Shown here: one piece after another, positions 35,595-44,658 of the stretch
Position numbering within the stretch: position 1 is the first letter of the stretch
How the letters are laid out: each line of letters opens with the position of its first letter
Assembly (NCBI RefSeq): GCF_042646085.1
Contig: NZ_JBHRSZ010000002.1
Coordinates: 558,001-622,000 of the forward strand
Length of the DNA stretch: 64,000 nt
From: Litoribrevibacter euphylliae
GTDB lineage: Bacteria > Pseudomonadota > Gammaproteobacteria > Pseudomonadales > Litoribrevibacteraceae
Reading direction: 5' to 3'
The notes under the pieces: generated by a model
What the model was told of the DNA's origin: nothing
The model's database searches: none
What the model saw: only the letters and a program-made list of their open reading frames with translations
Position numbers and translations under genes: made by a program

Positions 35595-37022
35595 ATGAGC
35601 AATTTCAAAGCCTCAACTCAAGAGCAATCCCAATTACTTCAAGCTCAATTGGACGATGGGTTTCGACGACTACGCTTTGATCAACCGTTGGAATCCGACT
35701 TTAAAGCCTATCAAACGCATCTAATCCAGAGACGCGTGGGATATGTGAGCCTGTTCAGCATCGTACTTTTAACACTCTACGCATGTGTCGATTTTCTATT
35801 TCTGCCAGATCGGATTTGGGAATTTACCGTGATGGTTCGAGCGACCATGATTGTCCCGGTCATTATCCTGGCATACGCATTTTTTAAACAAGAACCCAAA
35901 CCCAATACCATTATTAACGCCACATTTCTCTGTTACATGATGATGGGCATCGGTGTCATTGCCATCATCGGTGGCTCTCAACTGGGCGGTTATGACATTC
36001 CTTACGAAGGGCTTTATTCGGTCATTCTATTTGGCTTCTTTCTGCTCGGTCTTCCATTCAAACTCATTCTCTTTTCCACTTGGGGAATGTGGTGGTTATT
36101 CGGTTGCATGGAACTCCTGGTCGGCCACACAGAAAATCTACTGCCAGAATTATTCTTCCTCGCTTCCATGTGCGCTATCGGGACAGTGGGTAGTTACTTA
36201 CATGAACACACCTTAAGGTCGGGCTATCTCAAACATCGACTGGTTAAACTCAGCCAACAACAAGCCGTTGCCGATAAAGAAGCCAAAACCCAATTTCTGG
36301 CCGCTGCCGGGCACGACTTACGACAACCGATTAATGCCATCAGTCTGATTTCAGACGCACTCGCCCAAACCCTAATCCACTCAGACAATAACCCGCAACA
36401 ACAAGTCATGACAGAACGATTGACGGCCTCTGTCGATATGCTCAATCGTTTACTGGATTCACTTTTGGAATACAGTCGCTTGGAAATGGGCGAAGTTGAG
36501 CCCTATTGGGAAAAAGTGCCGTTGGATACCCTGACTCATGAAGTGGTTTCTGCCATGACCACACAGCTCGAGGCTGCTCACATCAAGGTTCATTTGCATG
36601 TGGCAACGCAAGCCCATGTAAAAACAGACCCTCTGCTCTTTGAACGCATTCTTCGTAATCTCATCAGCAATGTTATTCAACACGCCAAAGCCAGCGAGAT
36701 TCATATATCAACCGCGATTAATAACCAAACCATCACGCTTGAAATTAAAGACAACGGCTGCGGTATTTCGAAAGAACATCAAGAAGCCATCTTTGATCAG
36801 TACTATCAAGTCACTCCCAATAGAGAGCGTGGTATGGGGCTGGGATTGAGCATCGTTCAACAACTGGCAGATATTTTAAATATCCGCCTGAGTGTCACCT
36901 CACAACTCAATGAAGGGACCTGTTTCTTACTGTCCGTCGATTGTTTGGAACAAGACTCTCTAGAGCAAGACCACCAAGAACAGAAACTTCTAAAGCAAAA
37001 CATTCAGGCGTCGAGCCACTGA
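35595..37022 (+). CDS. Multi-pass membrane histidine kinase (HDLRQP type)
   Basis: A 475-residue kinase. The N-terminal about 210 residues hold roughly six membrane helices with almost no periplasmic domain (for example VSLFSIVLLTLYACVDFLFL). A short coiled linker leads to the H box AAGHDLRQPINAISLISDAL and HATPase_c (NLISNVIQHA, DNGCGIS, GMGLGLSIVQQL). The C-terminus is a hydrophilic Glu/Gln-rich tail (LEQDSLEQDHQEQ) overlapping the end of the convergent NarL-type regulator by 33 nt. The two probably form a pair despite opposite orientation. Confidence 0.9.
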   Translation: MSNFKASTQEQSQLLQAQLDDGFRRLRFDQPLESDFKAYQTHLIQRRVGYVSLFSIVLLTLYACVDFLFLPDRIWEFTVMVRATMIVPVIILAYAFFKQEPKPNTIINATFLCYMMMGIGVIAIIGGSQLGGYDIPYEGLYSVILFGFFLLGLPFKLILFSTWGMWWLFGCMELLVGHTENLLPELFFLASMCAIGTVGSYLHEHTLRSGYLKHRLVKLSQQQAVADKEAKTQFLAAAGHDLRQPINAISLISDALAQTLIHSDNNPQQQVMTERLTASVDMLNRLLDSLLEYSRLEMGEVEPYWEKVPLDTLTHEVVSAMTTQLEAAHIKVHLHVATQAHVKTDPLLFERILRNLISNVIQHAKASEIHISTAINNQTITLEIKDNGCGISKEHQEAIFDQYYQVTPNRERGMGLGLSIVQQLADILNIRLSVTSQLNEGTCFLLSVDCLEQDSLEQDHQEQKLLKQNIQASSH

Positions 37023-37664
37023 GACACACTCAGTGCGGTTATGAACATCCAGAGCAAGAAACAACGCCTTCAGATGAAACTTCACCGTCGCTTCGGTCAA
37101 ATCCAACCGACGGCATATATGTTTATTCGACAAACCTTCGGAAAGCAACACCAAAACCTCAGCCTGGCGCTGGGTGATTCTGTATTGCCGTGCAATGCTG
37201 ATACGAACACGACTCAAAAGATCATCCGGTTTCGGGTTATCCACAGCCAAACTCAATACCGGCTGTAATGATTCACCGGCAGCCACTTTGGTAATGGCAT
37301 CACGTATTTCCAAACCACTGGCCGATTTACTCAAGAAGCCTTTCGCTCCACGACTCAGGGCCAAACGTATGTCTTCCGGTTCGTTAGAGCCTGACAGAAT
37401 AATGATGGGTGCACTTGGGCAACATTCATCCAACACCGACATGATGTGAAAACCATCCACCTGCGGGAAGTGAAGGTCTAACAAAATCATATCAGGAGTC
37501 ATAGACGTCAAGATCACTTGAGCCTCTTCGAGACAGGTAGCCTGAAACACAGACGCCACTGTGTCCATTAAAGACAACGAGATATTGAGTCCATCAAGAT
37601 AGATTTGATGATCATCGATCAACAGAAGATTCAGACCCTTCTCTGAATCAGCCTTGAGATTCAT
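36990..37664 (-). CDS. NarL/LuxR-family response regulator
   Basis: The 224-residue protein has a receiver (NLLLIDDHQIYLDGLNISL; phospho-acceptor Asp63 in MILLDLHFPQVDG; GAKGFLSKSA with the conserved Lys) and a C-terminal LuxR-type HTH (ITQRQAEVLVLLSEGLSNKH, LDLTEATVKFHLKALF). It ends inside the 3' end of the convergent kinase gene. This kinase class (HDLRQP) is often paired with NarL-type regulators, so a functional pair is likely. Target genes are unknown. Confidence 0.93.
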   Translation of the reverse strand: MNLKADSEKGLNLLLIDDHQIYLDGLNISLSLMDTVASVFQATCLEEAQVILTSMTPDMILLDLHFPQVDGFHIMSVLDECCPSAPIIILSGSNEPEDIRLALSRGAKGFLSKSASGLEIRDAITKVAAGESLQPVLSLAVDNPKPDDLLSRVRISIARQYRITQRQAEVLVLLSEGLSNKHICRRLDLTEATVKFHLKALFLALDVHNRTECVSVARRLNVLL

Positions 37665-37824
37665 ACTATCTCCAAACTATTATTTTTATTATGGAGCTTT
37701 GAATAATCTCAACACATGTTCAGGAAAGACTTAAACTGAACGTTGAGAATCGTATACAGTCTATTATTGTACACCTAGCATAGACGCGCCATATGTGACT
37801 ATGTTCAAGTTTGAGGGTCTTACT

Positions 37825-38223
37825 ATGAAAACTGGACGTACGGCTAACAATCACTTAACCACTGACACCCCAGCAACTGAACGAGGTGTCTGGAGAAAGC
37901 TTAAACGCCACAGCAAACGTATTGGTCGTGAGGTTGTCGAAACCACCCTTAAACTCTATTACTCCGCCCGAGACGAACGTACCCCGACTTGGGCTCGTAC
38001 CGTTATCTATGGCGCATTGGCGTATTTTCTTATTCCGATTGACGCCATACCTGATCTTCTCCCTGGTGGCTATGCCGATGATTTCACCACCCTGCTAGCC
38101 GCTATCGCGACTGTAGGCATGTACATTAAGCCCGAACATAAATCGAAGGCCAAAGAGCAAACAGATCACTGGTTTAAGCAGGGCAAAGACACGGAAGATA
38201 AGATAGAAACCTCGAAACGATAA
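37825..38223 (+). CDS. DUF1232 (YkvA-like) small membrane protein
   Basis: A 132-residue protein with a basic N-terminal half and the DUF1232 signature YFLIPIDAIPDLLPGGYADD, followed by a hydrophobic stretch and a charged tail. The function of this family is unknown. The ATG at 37825 is preferred because GAGGG sits 7 nt upstream; alternative in-frame starts at 37795 (GTG) and 37801 lack that. It is followed by a carbonic anhydrase gene about 100 nt downstream, perhaps in one unit. Confidence 0.85.
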   Translation: MKTGRTANNHLTTDTPATERGVWRKLKRHSKRIGREVVETTLKLYYSARDERTPTWARTVIYGALAYFLIPIDAIPDLLPGGYADDFTTLLAAIATVGMYIKPEHKSKAKEQTDHWFKQGKDTEDKIETSKR

Positions 38224-38326
38224 TACAATTGTCTTGCTTATCAACTTCATAGATAATCCCTGACCATCGTTCTTACCCTCATCCATCATAATCCCAAAAG
38301 GATTCAATTGAGTCGAAGGAATCAAT

Positions 38327-38980
38327 ATGCCACAAGTGAAAGAACTCCTAGCTAAGAACAAGCAATGGGCGGCCTCCATTAAAGAGCAAGACCCTCAATT
38401 CTTTGATCGACTCAAGCAACAACAATCGCCGGAATACCTTTGGATAGGCTGTTCAGACAGTCGAGTACCAGCCAACCAAATTGTCGATCTGTTGCCGGGT
38501 GAACTGTTCGTTCACCGAAACGTGGCTAATATGGTGGTTCATACCGACCTAAACTGCCTGTCAGTGATGCAATACGCGGTGGACGTACTCAAGGTCAAAC
38601 ACATCATTGTTACCGGGCATTACGGTTGTGGTGGTGTAAGAGCGTCCATCGAAGATCAGCGTTACGGACTGATTGATAACTGGTTACGCCACATTCACGA
38701 CGTCTATAAGAAACATCAAAAATCCATGCAGAAATACACGAATTTTGATGAGAAATGTGACCGTCTCTGTGAACTCAATGTCATCGAACAGGTGATGAAC
38801 GTTGTCAGCACCTCGGTCATACAGGAAGCCTGGGATCGAGGCCAAAACTTAAGCGTTCATGGCTGGATCTATGGTATCGAGAACGGTTTGGTGAATGACC
38901 TTAATATGACCATTCGAGGCCTGAAAGGTGCCGATGCCATCTACGACGAAGCACTCGCAAATATTCTAGGGAACGACTAA
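38327..38980 (+). CDS. can: Beta-class carbonic anhydrase
   Basis: Interconverts CO2 and bicarbonate with a cytoplasmic zinc site. The 217-residue protein has the zinc ligands Cys42, His98 and Cys101 and the Asp44-Arg46 dyad (GCSDSRVPAN; TGHYGCGGV), the same numbers as E. coli Can. The remaining sequence, including DNWLRHIHDVYKKH and GWIYGIENG, is typical of the Can subgroup. Confidence 0.97.
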   Translation: MPQVKELLAKNKQWAASIKEQDPQFFDRLKQQQSPEYLWIGCSDSRVPANQIVDLLPGELFVHRNVANMVVHTDLNCLSVMQYAVDVLKVKHIIVTGHYGCGGVRASIEDQRYGLIDNWLRHIHDVYKKHQKSMQKYTNFDEKCDRLCELNVIEQVMNVVSTSVIQEAWDRGQNLSVHGWIYGIENGLVNDLNMTIRGLKGADAIYDEALANILGND

Positions 38981-39047
38981 TTCTTTCCAATGAAAAATTA
39001 GCCGCACTCCAAACATTGATCGAACCGATGACTACAGAAAAACGTTA

Positions 39048-39905
39048 TTACGGTTCGATCAATGCGTTAAAGCGCTCGGGTAATTCATAATCCGGATACG
39101 CTTGTTTTAACTTCACGATCTCTTCTTTTGCCTGTTGGTCTTCACCTTTTTCTATCAGCGCATCAATATTGGAAATCCACGCTTCTGCTGATAAGAGGTC
39201 TGGTTTACTCTGTTCATCATCTGACTCAACAGCAGAGACTGCACCAGCCCCCGAGAAGGTATCCGCCCGTTCCCGGCTCATTAATCGCTGACTCTCAACA
39301 GCTCGCGGCTTCGCTTTCAATTCACGCTCTAGTAATTCAGTTTCTACAGATTTTCTCTCTTCCATCGCATCATGTCTATCTAACCTTTGAGGCGCTGAAA
39401 ACTGCTGTATCGACATAGCAGGCACAGACGCTGGCGCATGCTCTGTTTCAAAGGCATCGGACTCCATCTCAACCGAATCAGAAAGCGACGGCTTACTTTG
39501 ATAAGCTTCCATATCTGCCGCTTCTTTTTTCATCATCTTTTCGGCAGGAGCCATATCATTAAGAGGCGCAAACTCTTCCGAAGATTCAAATGTCTCAAAA
39601 GATTCTAGTTCCTCAAAAGGCGCTTCGGAATCAAACTTCACCTCCAACTTCTGTTGCTGATGCAGATCTAAAATAATCGAGCTGGAAATCACCACCACCG
39701 CAGCCGCCGATAATGGCCACTGCCATTTTCGTAAACGCGACACCTGGGACGGTTTTCTATCATGAGGAATCTGCGTTTCCGCTAATTCTTGTTTAGCTTG
39801 CGCCAGAATAAGGTGATCAAGTGATTCAGGTGGCTGTTCAGTTGCGCCCTGTTGATACAAAGCGGAGACATCGAACTCTTCCGAAGGCTGTTTTGAATCA
39901 GTCAT
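39048..39905 (-). CDS. Putative membrane anti-sigma factor partner of the ECF sigma
   Basis: A 285-residue protein with a cytoplasmic N-terminal part (SLDHLILAQAKQELAE), a single membrane helix (WPLSAAAVVVISSSIILDL, about residues 65-83), and a long acidic Glu/Ser-rich extracytoplasmic region ending in a short helical segment (WISNIDALIEKGEDQQAKEE). Its start overlaps the sigma-factor stop by 8 nt, so the two are translationally coupled. No zinc-binding HxxxCxxC motif is seen, so assignment as an anti-sigma factor is by topology and context only. Confidence 0.7.
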   Translation of the reverse strand: MTDSKQPSEEFDVSALYQQGATEQPPESLDHLILAQAKQELAETQIPHDRKPSQVSRLRKWQWPLSAAAVVVISSSIILDLHQQQKLEVKFDSEAPFEELESFETFESSEEFAPLNDMAPAEKMMKKEAADMEAYQSKPSLSDSVEMESDAFETEHAPASVPAMSIQQFSAPQRLDRHDAMEERKSVETELLERELKAKPRAVESQRLMSRERADTFSGAGAVSAVESDDEQSKPDLLSAEAWISNIDALIEKGEDQQAKEEIVKLKQAYPDYELPERFNALIEP

Positions 39906-40593
39906 GTCGCCCTCCTGAAGTGGTTACTTGCTGCCAATATTCGGATAAGCACTCTTGAAGCTGTTTACGGGCATAGCGTAATCGGCTCTTCGCAGCCTCC
40001 AACGAAATCGATACCACATCGGCAATTGCCGCTAAGGTCATCCCGGCTTCTTCGTTCAATAAAAATACGTCTTGCTGCGCTTGAGGCAGCTGACCCATGC
40101 AGACTTTTAATTGCTCCGAGAGCTGTCGATTAAACTCGGCATGGTCAGGCTGATGCATTGCAGACGAGCTAGGTTCTGTTTGATTCACGGAAGGTTTTTT
40201 TGAACTCTGATCGTTTACATCATCCAAAGATTCCACAGGCTTAAGCGTTCGAACATGATCAATCACCAGATTATGTGCCATGGTGTACACCCAGGTCGTC
40301 CACTTAGCAGTGACTTTATAACTTTGCGCCGAGCGGATAATCCGTCCCCACAACTCCTGATAAAGATCTTGAGCTAAAGTAAGGTCCGATAACTGACGAC
40401 AAAAATAACGATACAAACTGCCTTTGTGTTTCTGATACAAGGACTCAAATGCCGCCATATCGCCTTGCGCGTATGCCAGCATTAACTCTTCATCGCTGGC
40501 ATCATGCCCCGTTGTTTTCTGAAAAGCAGCACTGGAATCCTTTAGCGCATTATTCGGTTTATCGTCCTTAAACACCTGAGTACCTATGTTCAT
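39898..40593 (-). CDS. ECF-family RNA polymerase sigma factor
   Basis: A 231-residue sigma-70 group 4 protein. Region 2 covers MAAFESLYQKHKGSLYRYFC, DLYQELWGRIIRSAQ and WVYTMAHNLVIDHVR. A Ser/Asn-rich linker of about 35 residues is longer than usual. Region 4 (LPQAQQDVFLLNEEAGMTLA, then VSISLEAAKSRLRYARKQL) follows. It is flanked upstream by a vWA lipoprotein gene and downstream by a membrane protein that overlaps it. Confidence 0.93.
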   Translation of the reverse strand: MNIGTQVFKDDKPNNALKDSSAAFQKTTGHDASDEELMLAYAQGDMAAFESLYQKHKGSLYRYFCRQLSDLTLAQDLYQELWGRIIRSAQSYKVTAKWTTWVYTMAHNLVIDHVRTLKPVESLDDVNDQSSKKPSVNQTEPSSSAMHQPDHAEFNRQLSEQLKVCMGQLPQAQQDVFLLNEEAGMTLAAIADVVSISLEAAKSRLRYARKQLQECLSEYWQQVTTSGGRHD

Positions 40594-40659
40594 GATCTGA
40601 ATACATTGTTAGAGACTACTTTAAAGTTCGAGATTACGTTAAAGATTCACTAACTGAAA

Positions 40660-40698
40660 GCGATTCTGGAGGAGGCGTTCCCCTCCTCTCAGAATCGC
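40660..40698 (-). terminator. Strong hairpin between the vWA and ECF sigma genes
   Basis: GCGATTCTG (40660-40668) plus GAGGAGG (40669-40675) pairs with CCTCCTC (40682-40688) plus CAGAATCGC (40690-40698). That is sixteen base pairs with one bulged base and a 6-nt loop. On the minus strand it is followed by TTTCAGTTAG, not a good T-run, so it is either an inefficient terminator, an attenuator or an mRNA-processing or stability element between the two genes. Confidence 0.7.
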
Positions 40699-40730
40699 AC
40701 AGCAATGACTTATGACTCTCTATTGAAACA

Positions 40731-42791
40731 CTACTGAGATAGAGAATCCGCCAAACGCACAAGCTGGATAAACTCATTACGATAGCCAAATGGGTCGTTG
40801 CCTTTGGCTTTCTGAGCCTGATCCACCATGTCCTGATAATCGAAACCGTTGAGGTATTTGTCCTGTCTTAGTTTCTGACCAAAGCCTGCGACCACTGCCG
40901 CAAATCTAAAGTCCTGACTGGCATTCGCAAAGCTGGCCACCTTTTTTGACAGTTGAATTGGCGTTTCAATCAACTGACTTTTCTCCGCATCCGGTGCCTT
41001 GTATCTCAACTTCAAGAAGCCTAACTCAGAACTAGACGCCGCTTTCGATAGAGAAACAGACGTTTCAGTCGAAGTTTTAGATTGCCCTTCTTGCTGATAG
41101 CGCAATGCAGGTAACCGTTGCCCATCCGAATCCACCAGCGCGAGTTCATATATAGCCGTCACTTTATGGCCCGCACCGATCTCGCCCGAGTCCACTTTAT
41201 CGTTGTTGAAATCTTCGCGAGCCAGCATACGATTTTCATAACCAATCAAGCGATATTCCGCCACCCATTGCGGGTTAAACTCCAGCTGGATTTTTACGTC
41301 TTTAGCAATGGTCATTAGCGTCGCATTGAGCTCTTCCACCAGTACTTTTCGAGCCTCATGCAAGGTATCAATATAGGCGTAATTGCCATTTCCTACATCA
41401 GCCAGCTGCTCCATTAAATGATCATTGTAATTACCGGTTCCAAAGCCCAGAGTTGTGAGCGAAATGCCTTTTTTACGTTTACTCTCGATCAAATCTTTCA
41501 ACGCATCCGTATCACTCAAACCAACATTAAAGTCGCCATCGGTGGCTAATAACACTCGATTAATGCCGTCTTTTACGAAAGATTGTTCCGCAAGACGATA
41601 AGCTAACTGAATGCCCTGATGACCATTAGTCGAGCCACCCGCTTGAAGTTTCTGCAACGCCTGTTCAATCTTGAACTTTTCGTTACCTGCGGTGGGTTCC
41701 AGCACTACACCAGAAGCACCGGCATACACTACGATTGAAACCTTATCGTCTTCGCTCAATTGGTTGGTCAACATCAATAGCGACTTCTTAAGCAGGGGCA
41801 GCTTATCGGCAGAATTCATCGAGCCCGACACATCCAATAAAAACACCAGGTTCGCATGAGGTCGTTCCGACTGCACAGGTTCAAAGCCTTGCAAGCCGAC
41901 TCTAAGCAACAGATGATCATCAGACCACGGTGCCTGAGCTAACTCGGTATTCACACTAAATGGCGCTTTTGATAAATCCGGTTGCGGATAATCGTAGTCA
42001 AAGTAGTTCACCATCTCTTCTATTCGAACTGCGTTTTTTGGTGGCATCACTCCCTGATTCAGAATTCGGCGAATGTTGCTGTAACTGCCGGTATCCACGT
42101 CAATACTGAAGGTCGATACTGGCTCTTGAACCACCGATTTAACACTGTTGAATTCAATATCTGCGTACTTCTCATTTGAAAGATCATCACTTGGTAAATG
42201 GCCTTGATCAAATACCGGTTGCGGTTCAGGTAAATGCGGCGGTACAAATCCAGGTGCAGGCATGATTGTTTGAGGGGCTATATGATAACTCTTACTAAGT
42301 GCAGTATTTCCAGCCACGGCACCGGATGCCATTTCCATCCGACTTAAACGATCCGCCGACATGACTTTCGCTTCCATTGCACGCTCTTTCTTTCGAACAT
42401 CCACACGATGCGGCTCTTCCACCAGACCGTCATCCACCAGACCAACGTCCGCCACTTCCGTTTCTATGGCATCGACTTCCGAATCTGGTTTATGGCTTGA
42501 ATGATGAGCACCTTGCCCGTTTGCAGATGAACTGCTTGAAGATGAACTGCTATTTCCAGAAACCAGCTCTTGCTCTGGCGCTTCGTTAGAGGCACACCCC
42601 GACAAAGCGATGAAGGCAACACTGCCCATCACCAAACTACCAACCATAACGCTTTTGCGTAACGCCGTAGAAATGCTCTGTGCCAAGGTTGTTTTAGTGA
42701 AAGCACGCTGATGAGACTCAGCATAAGACTTAGACGTTGTAAGATCTTTTGCTTGATAAGAAATTACGGTTGAAGGACGTTGAGTGTTCAT
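40731..42791 (-). CDS. von Willebrand factor A-domain lipoprotein (YfbK-like)
   Basis: A 686-residue protein. A long N-terminal leader (about 48 residues) precedes a hydrophobic stretch and lipobox LSGCAS, so export may start from an internal Met at about 49. A Ser/Gly and acidic region follows. Next come the vWF_A N-terminal region (VSTFSIDVDTGSYSNIRRIL, MVNYFDYDYPQP), the vWA domain with MIDAS DVSGSM (about 319-324) and LLATDGDFNVG, and the C-terminal YfbK-type domain ending GNDPFGYRNEFIQLVRLADS. It precedes an ECF sigma gene; such triads suggest an envelope-sensing role, which is inference. Confidence 0.88.
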   Translation of the reverse strand: MNTQRPSTVISYQAKDLTTSKSYAESHQRAFTKTTLAQSISTALRKSVMVGSLVMGSVAFIALSGCASNEAPEQELVSGNSSSSSSSSSANGQGAHHSSHKPDSEVDAIETEVADVGLVDDGLVEEPHRVDVRKKERAMEAKVMSADRLSRMEMASGAVAGNTALSKSYHIAPQTIMPAPGFVPPHLPEPQPVFDQGHLPSDDLSNEKYADIEFNSVKSVVQEPVSTFSIDVDTGSYSNIRRILNQGVMPPKNAVRIEEMVNYFDYDYPQPDLSKAPFSVNTELAQAPWSDDHLLLRVGLQGFEPVQSERPHANLVFLLDVSGSMNSADKLPLLKKSLLMLTNQLSEDDKVSIVVYAGASGVVLEPTAGNEKFKIEQALQKLQAGGSTNGHQGIQLAYRLAEQSFVKDGINRVLLATDGDFNVGLSDTDALKDLIESKRKKGISLTTLGFGTGNYNDHLMEQLADVGNGNYAYIDTLHEARKVLVEELNATLMTIAKDVKIQLEFNPQWVAEYRLIGYENRMLAREDFNNDKVDSGEIGAGHKVTAIYELALVDSDGQRLPALRYQQEGQSKTSTETSVSLSKAASSSELGFLKLRYKAPDAEKSQLIETPIQLSKKVASFANASQDFRFAAVVAGFGQKLRQDKYLNGFDYQDMVDQAQKAKGNDPFGYRNEFIQLVRLADSLSQ

Positions 42792-42953
42792 GATTCGCTC
42801 CGTTTATGCGGATTACCACAGTCGCTGATAATCGTTTCAGTCAATAAAGAAATAATTTCTAATGACTACAAACGAAACGAATTTAAAAAGGGGTTAAAAT
42901 TTTTAAAAAAATTTCAAAATAATTTTTGTTATTAGGGGACTCCCTAGTTACCA

Positions 42954-44405
42954 CTAATCATGGCACACGCGATTTCGACCTTCACTTTTCGCACGATAGA
43001 GCTGCTTATCAGCCCGTGACACCAGCTCTTTCTCACCATCCCCATCTTCAACCGTGGTGACACCAAAACTCACGGTGATATGCCCCACCGGTTCAAAGTG
43101 CGTTTCTTCAATCGCACGCCGCAGTTTTTCTGCCGTGATAATGGCTTCTTCCTTAGACGTGGCAGGGCAGAGAATCATAAACTCCTCCCCTCCCCAACGG
43201 CCAAAGATGTCGGTAGAGCGTAATTGCTCAGAGATCAATTTACACAAATCAATCAGCAAACGATCACCCGCGGGATGACCATACTTATCGTTGACCCGTT
43301 TAAAGTAATCAATGTCTAAAATGATCAAAGAAAACTCAGCCCGATAGCGCTTAAAGCGGTTTACTTCGGACGTTAACGTTTCATCCAAACGAAGTCGATT
43401 ATGAATCGAGGTCAAAGCATCGGTATGAGAAATACGATCTAATTCCTGAGTTCGTTTTTCCAGAAGATCATACGCTTCGCTCAACTTTTGGTTATAGCGC
43501 GTTAAGGTCACAGAGCGATACCCCAGCAACAAGAGCACAACCACGGACACTAGAGATATGATCAAGACCAAATCGTAATCCTGACCAATTTCGTACTTCA
43601 CTTTTACCCAATGATTCACGATTGCCGCATCGTCTTCAGGATCAATTGACGCTACCGCTTTACTCATGATGGAAAATAGAACGGGTTCACTTTTTGAAAC
43701 ACCAATTCTTAGCTCGTTGCGATACTCGGTCGGCCCAACAATCTTCAGATTTGAAAGCCCCAGCCGTTGAATCCGTTCAGTTACGATAAACAATGAACCT
43801 ATGGTGCCAAAGACTTCACCACTGGACACAGCTTCAAGCGTTTCATCCGACGTCTGATATTTTTTGATGCGAATTCGAGGAAAGTCCCGCTCAATTAGCT
43901 CCCGATAAAAATAGCCCTCGACCATGGACAAACTCTTTCTGCCATAGGATTTCAAACCATCCATATAGCCTTCCGAATCTCTCGTCACAATCACCACAGG
44001 AGACGAAAGATAGGGTTCTGTGAAATTAAAATGATCGGCGCGATCTTCCGTTTTATTGATAAGGGAAATAAGTTTGCAGGTACCATCCATTAAATAATCT
44101 TTGGATTGTATCCAGGAATCCGTGGGCACCAGTTTAAAGGTTAATTGGGTCACCTGACTGAACCATTGGAAATAATCGGCCGACATGCCCGTGTGCTCAC
44201 CTTCCGAATCAATTGCTTCATACGGAAGCCAATTTGGATCAACACAGATGGGCACAATGTTATTCTGTTGAATCCATTGTGACTCTTCATTAGAGAAAGA
44301 TAATGGCTCAGACTGCGCGTTCACACCCAAGGCTAAACCGACTCCGAGCAAACATAACATAGGTAGGATGAGGTATTGGTTTAACCAACGCCTAAATTCA
44401 AACAT
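42954..44405 (-). CDS. Periplasmic-sensor diguanylate cyclase (SBP_bac_3-GGDEF)
   Basis: A 483-residue protein: signal-anchor, periplasmic extracellular-solute-binding domain family 3 (IQQNNIVPICVDPNWLPYEA, LSMVEGYFYRELI, about 30-270), membrane helix (LVLIISLVSVVVLLLLGY), short coiled coil, then GGDEF. The active site is GGEEF (about 403-407), preceded by an RSTD motif five residues upstream, the RxxD product-inhibition I-site. It should make c-di-GMP in response to a small periplasmic ligand. The ATG at 44405 is preferred to a TTG at 44423 because GGAG lies between them. Confidence 0.92.
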   Translation of the reverse strand: MFEFRRWLNQYLILPMLCLLGVGLALGVNAQSEPLSFSNEESQWIQQNNIVPICVDPNWLPYEAIDSEGEHTGMSADYFQWFSQVTQLTFKLVPTDSWIQSKDYLMDGTCKLISLINKTEDRADHFNFTEPYLSSPVVIVTRDSEGYMDGLKSYGRKSLSMVEGYFYRELIERDFPRIRIKKYQTSDETLEAVSSGEVFGTIGSLFIVTERIQRLGLSNLKIVGPTEYRNELRIGVSKSEPVLFSIMSKAVASIDPEDDAAIVNHWVKVKYEIGQDYDLVLIISLVSVVVLLLLGYRSVTLTRYNQKLSEAYDLLEKRTQELDRISHTDALTSIHNRLRLDETLTSEVNRFKRYRAEFSLIILDIDYFKRVNDKYGHPAGDRLLIDLCKLISEQLRSTDIFGRWGGEEFMILCPATSKEEAIITAEKLRRAIEETHFEPVGHITVSFGVTTVEDGDGEKELVSRADKQLYRAKSEGRNRVCHD

Positions 44406-44658
44406 GTTCAGTAACGTCTCCAAGAAGAATCACGACAAATTCGCTCCTTAATAAACATAACACAGCCTCTTTTCATAACGATTGAGTAGGCTCAAGTTTT
44501 ACTGCTCACATCCTAGTAAAAGAACAGTATAGAAAAGACAGTTACACTTCGGCATAGAATAGCATTTAAATTTGCAGTTAAATGCCGCATGATCATGAGA
44601 TAAACAAACTCAATCAGGTTATTTCACCCGTCAGTGGATGCTCTACAAGGAATTGGTC

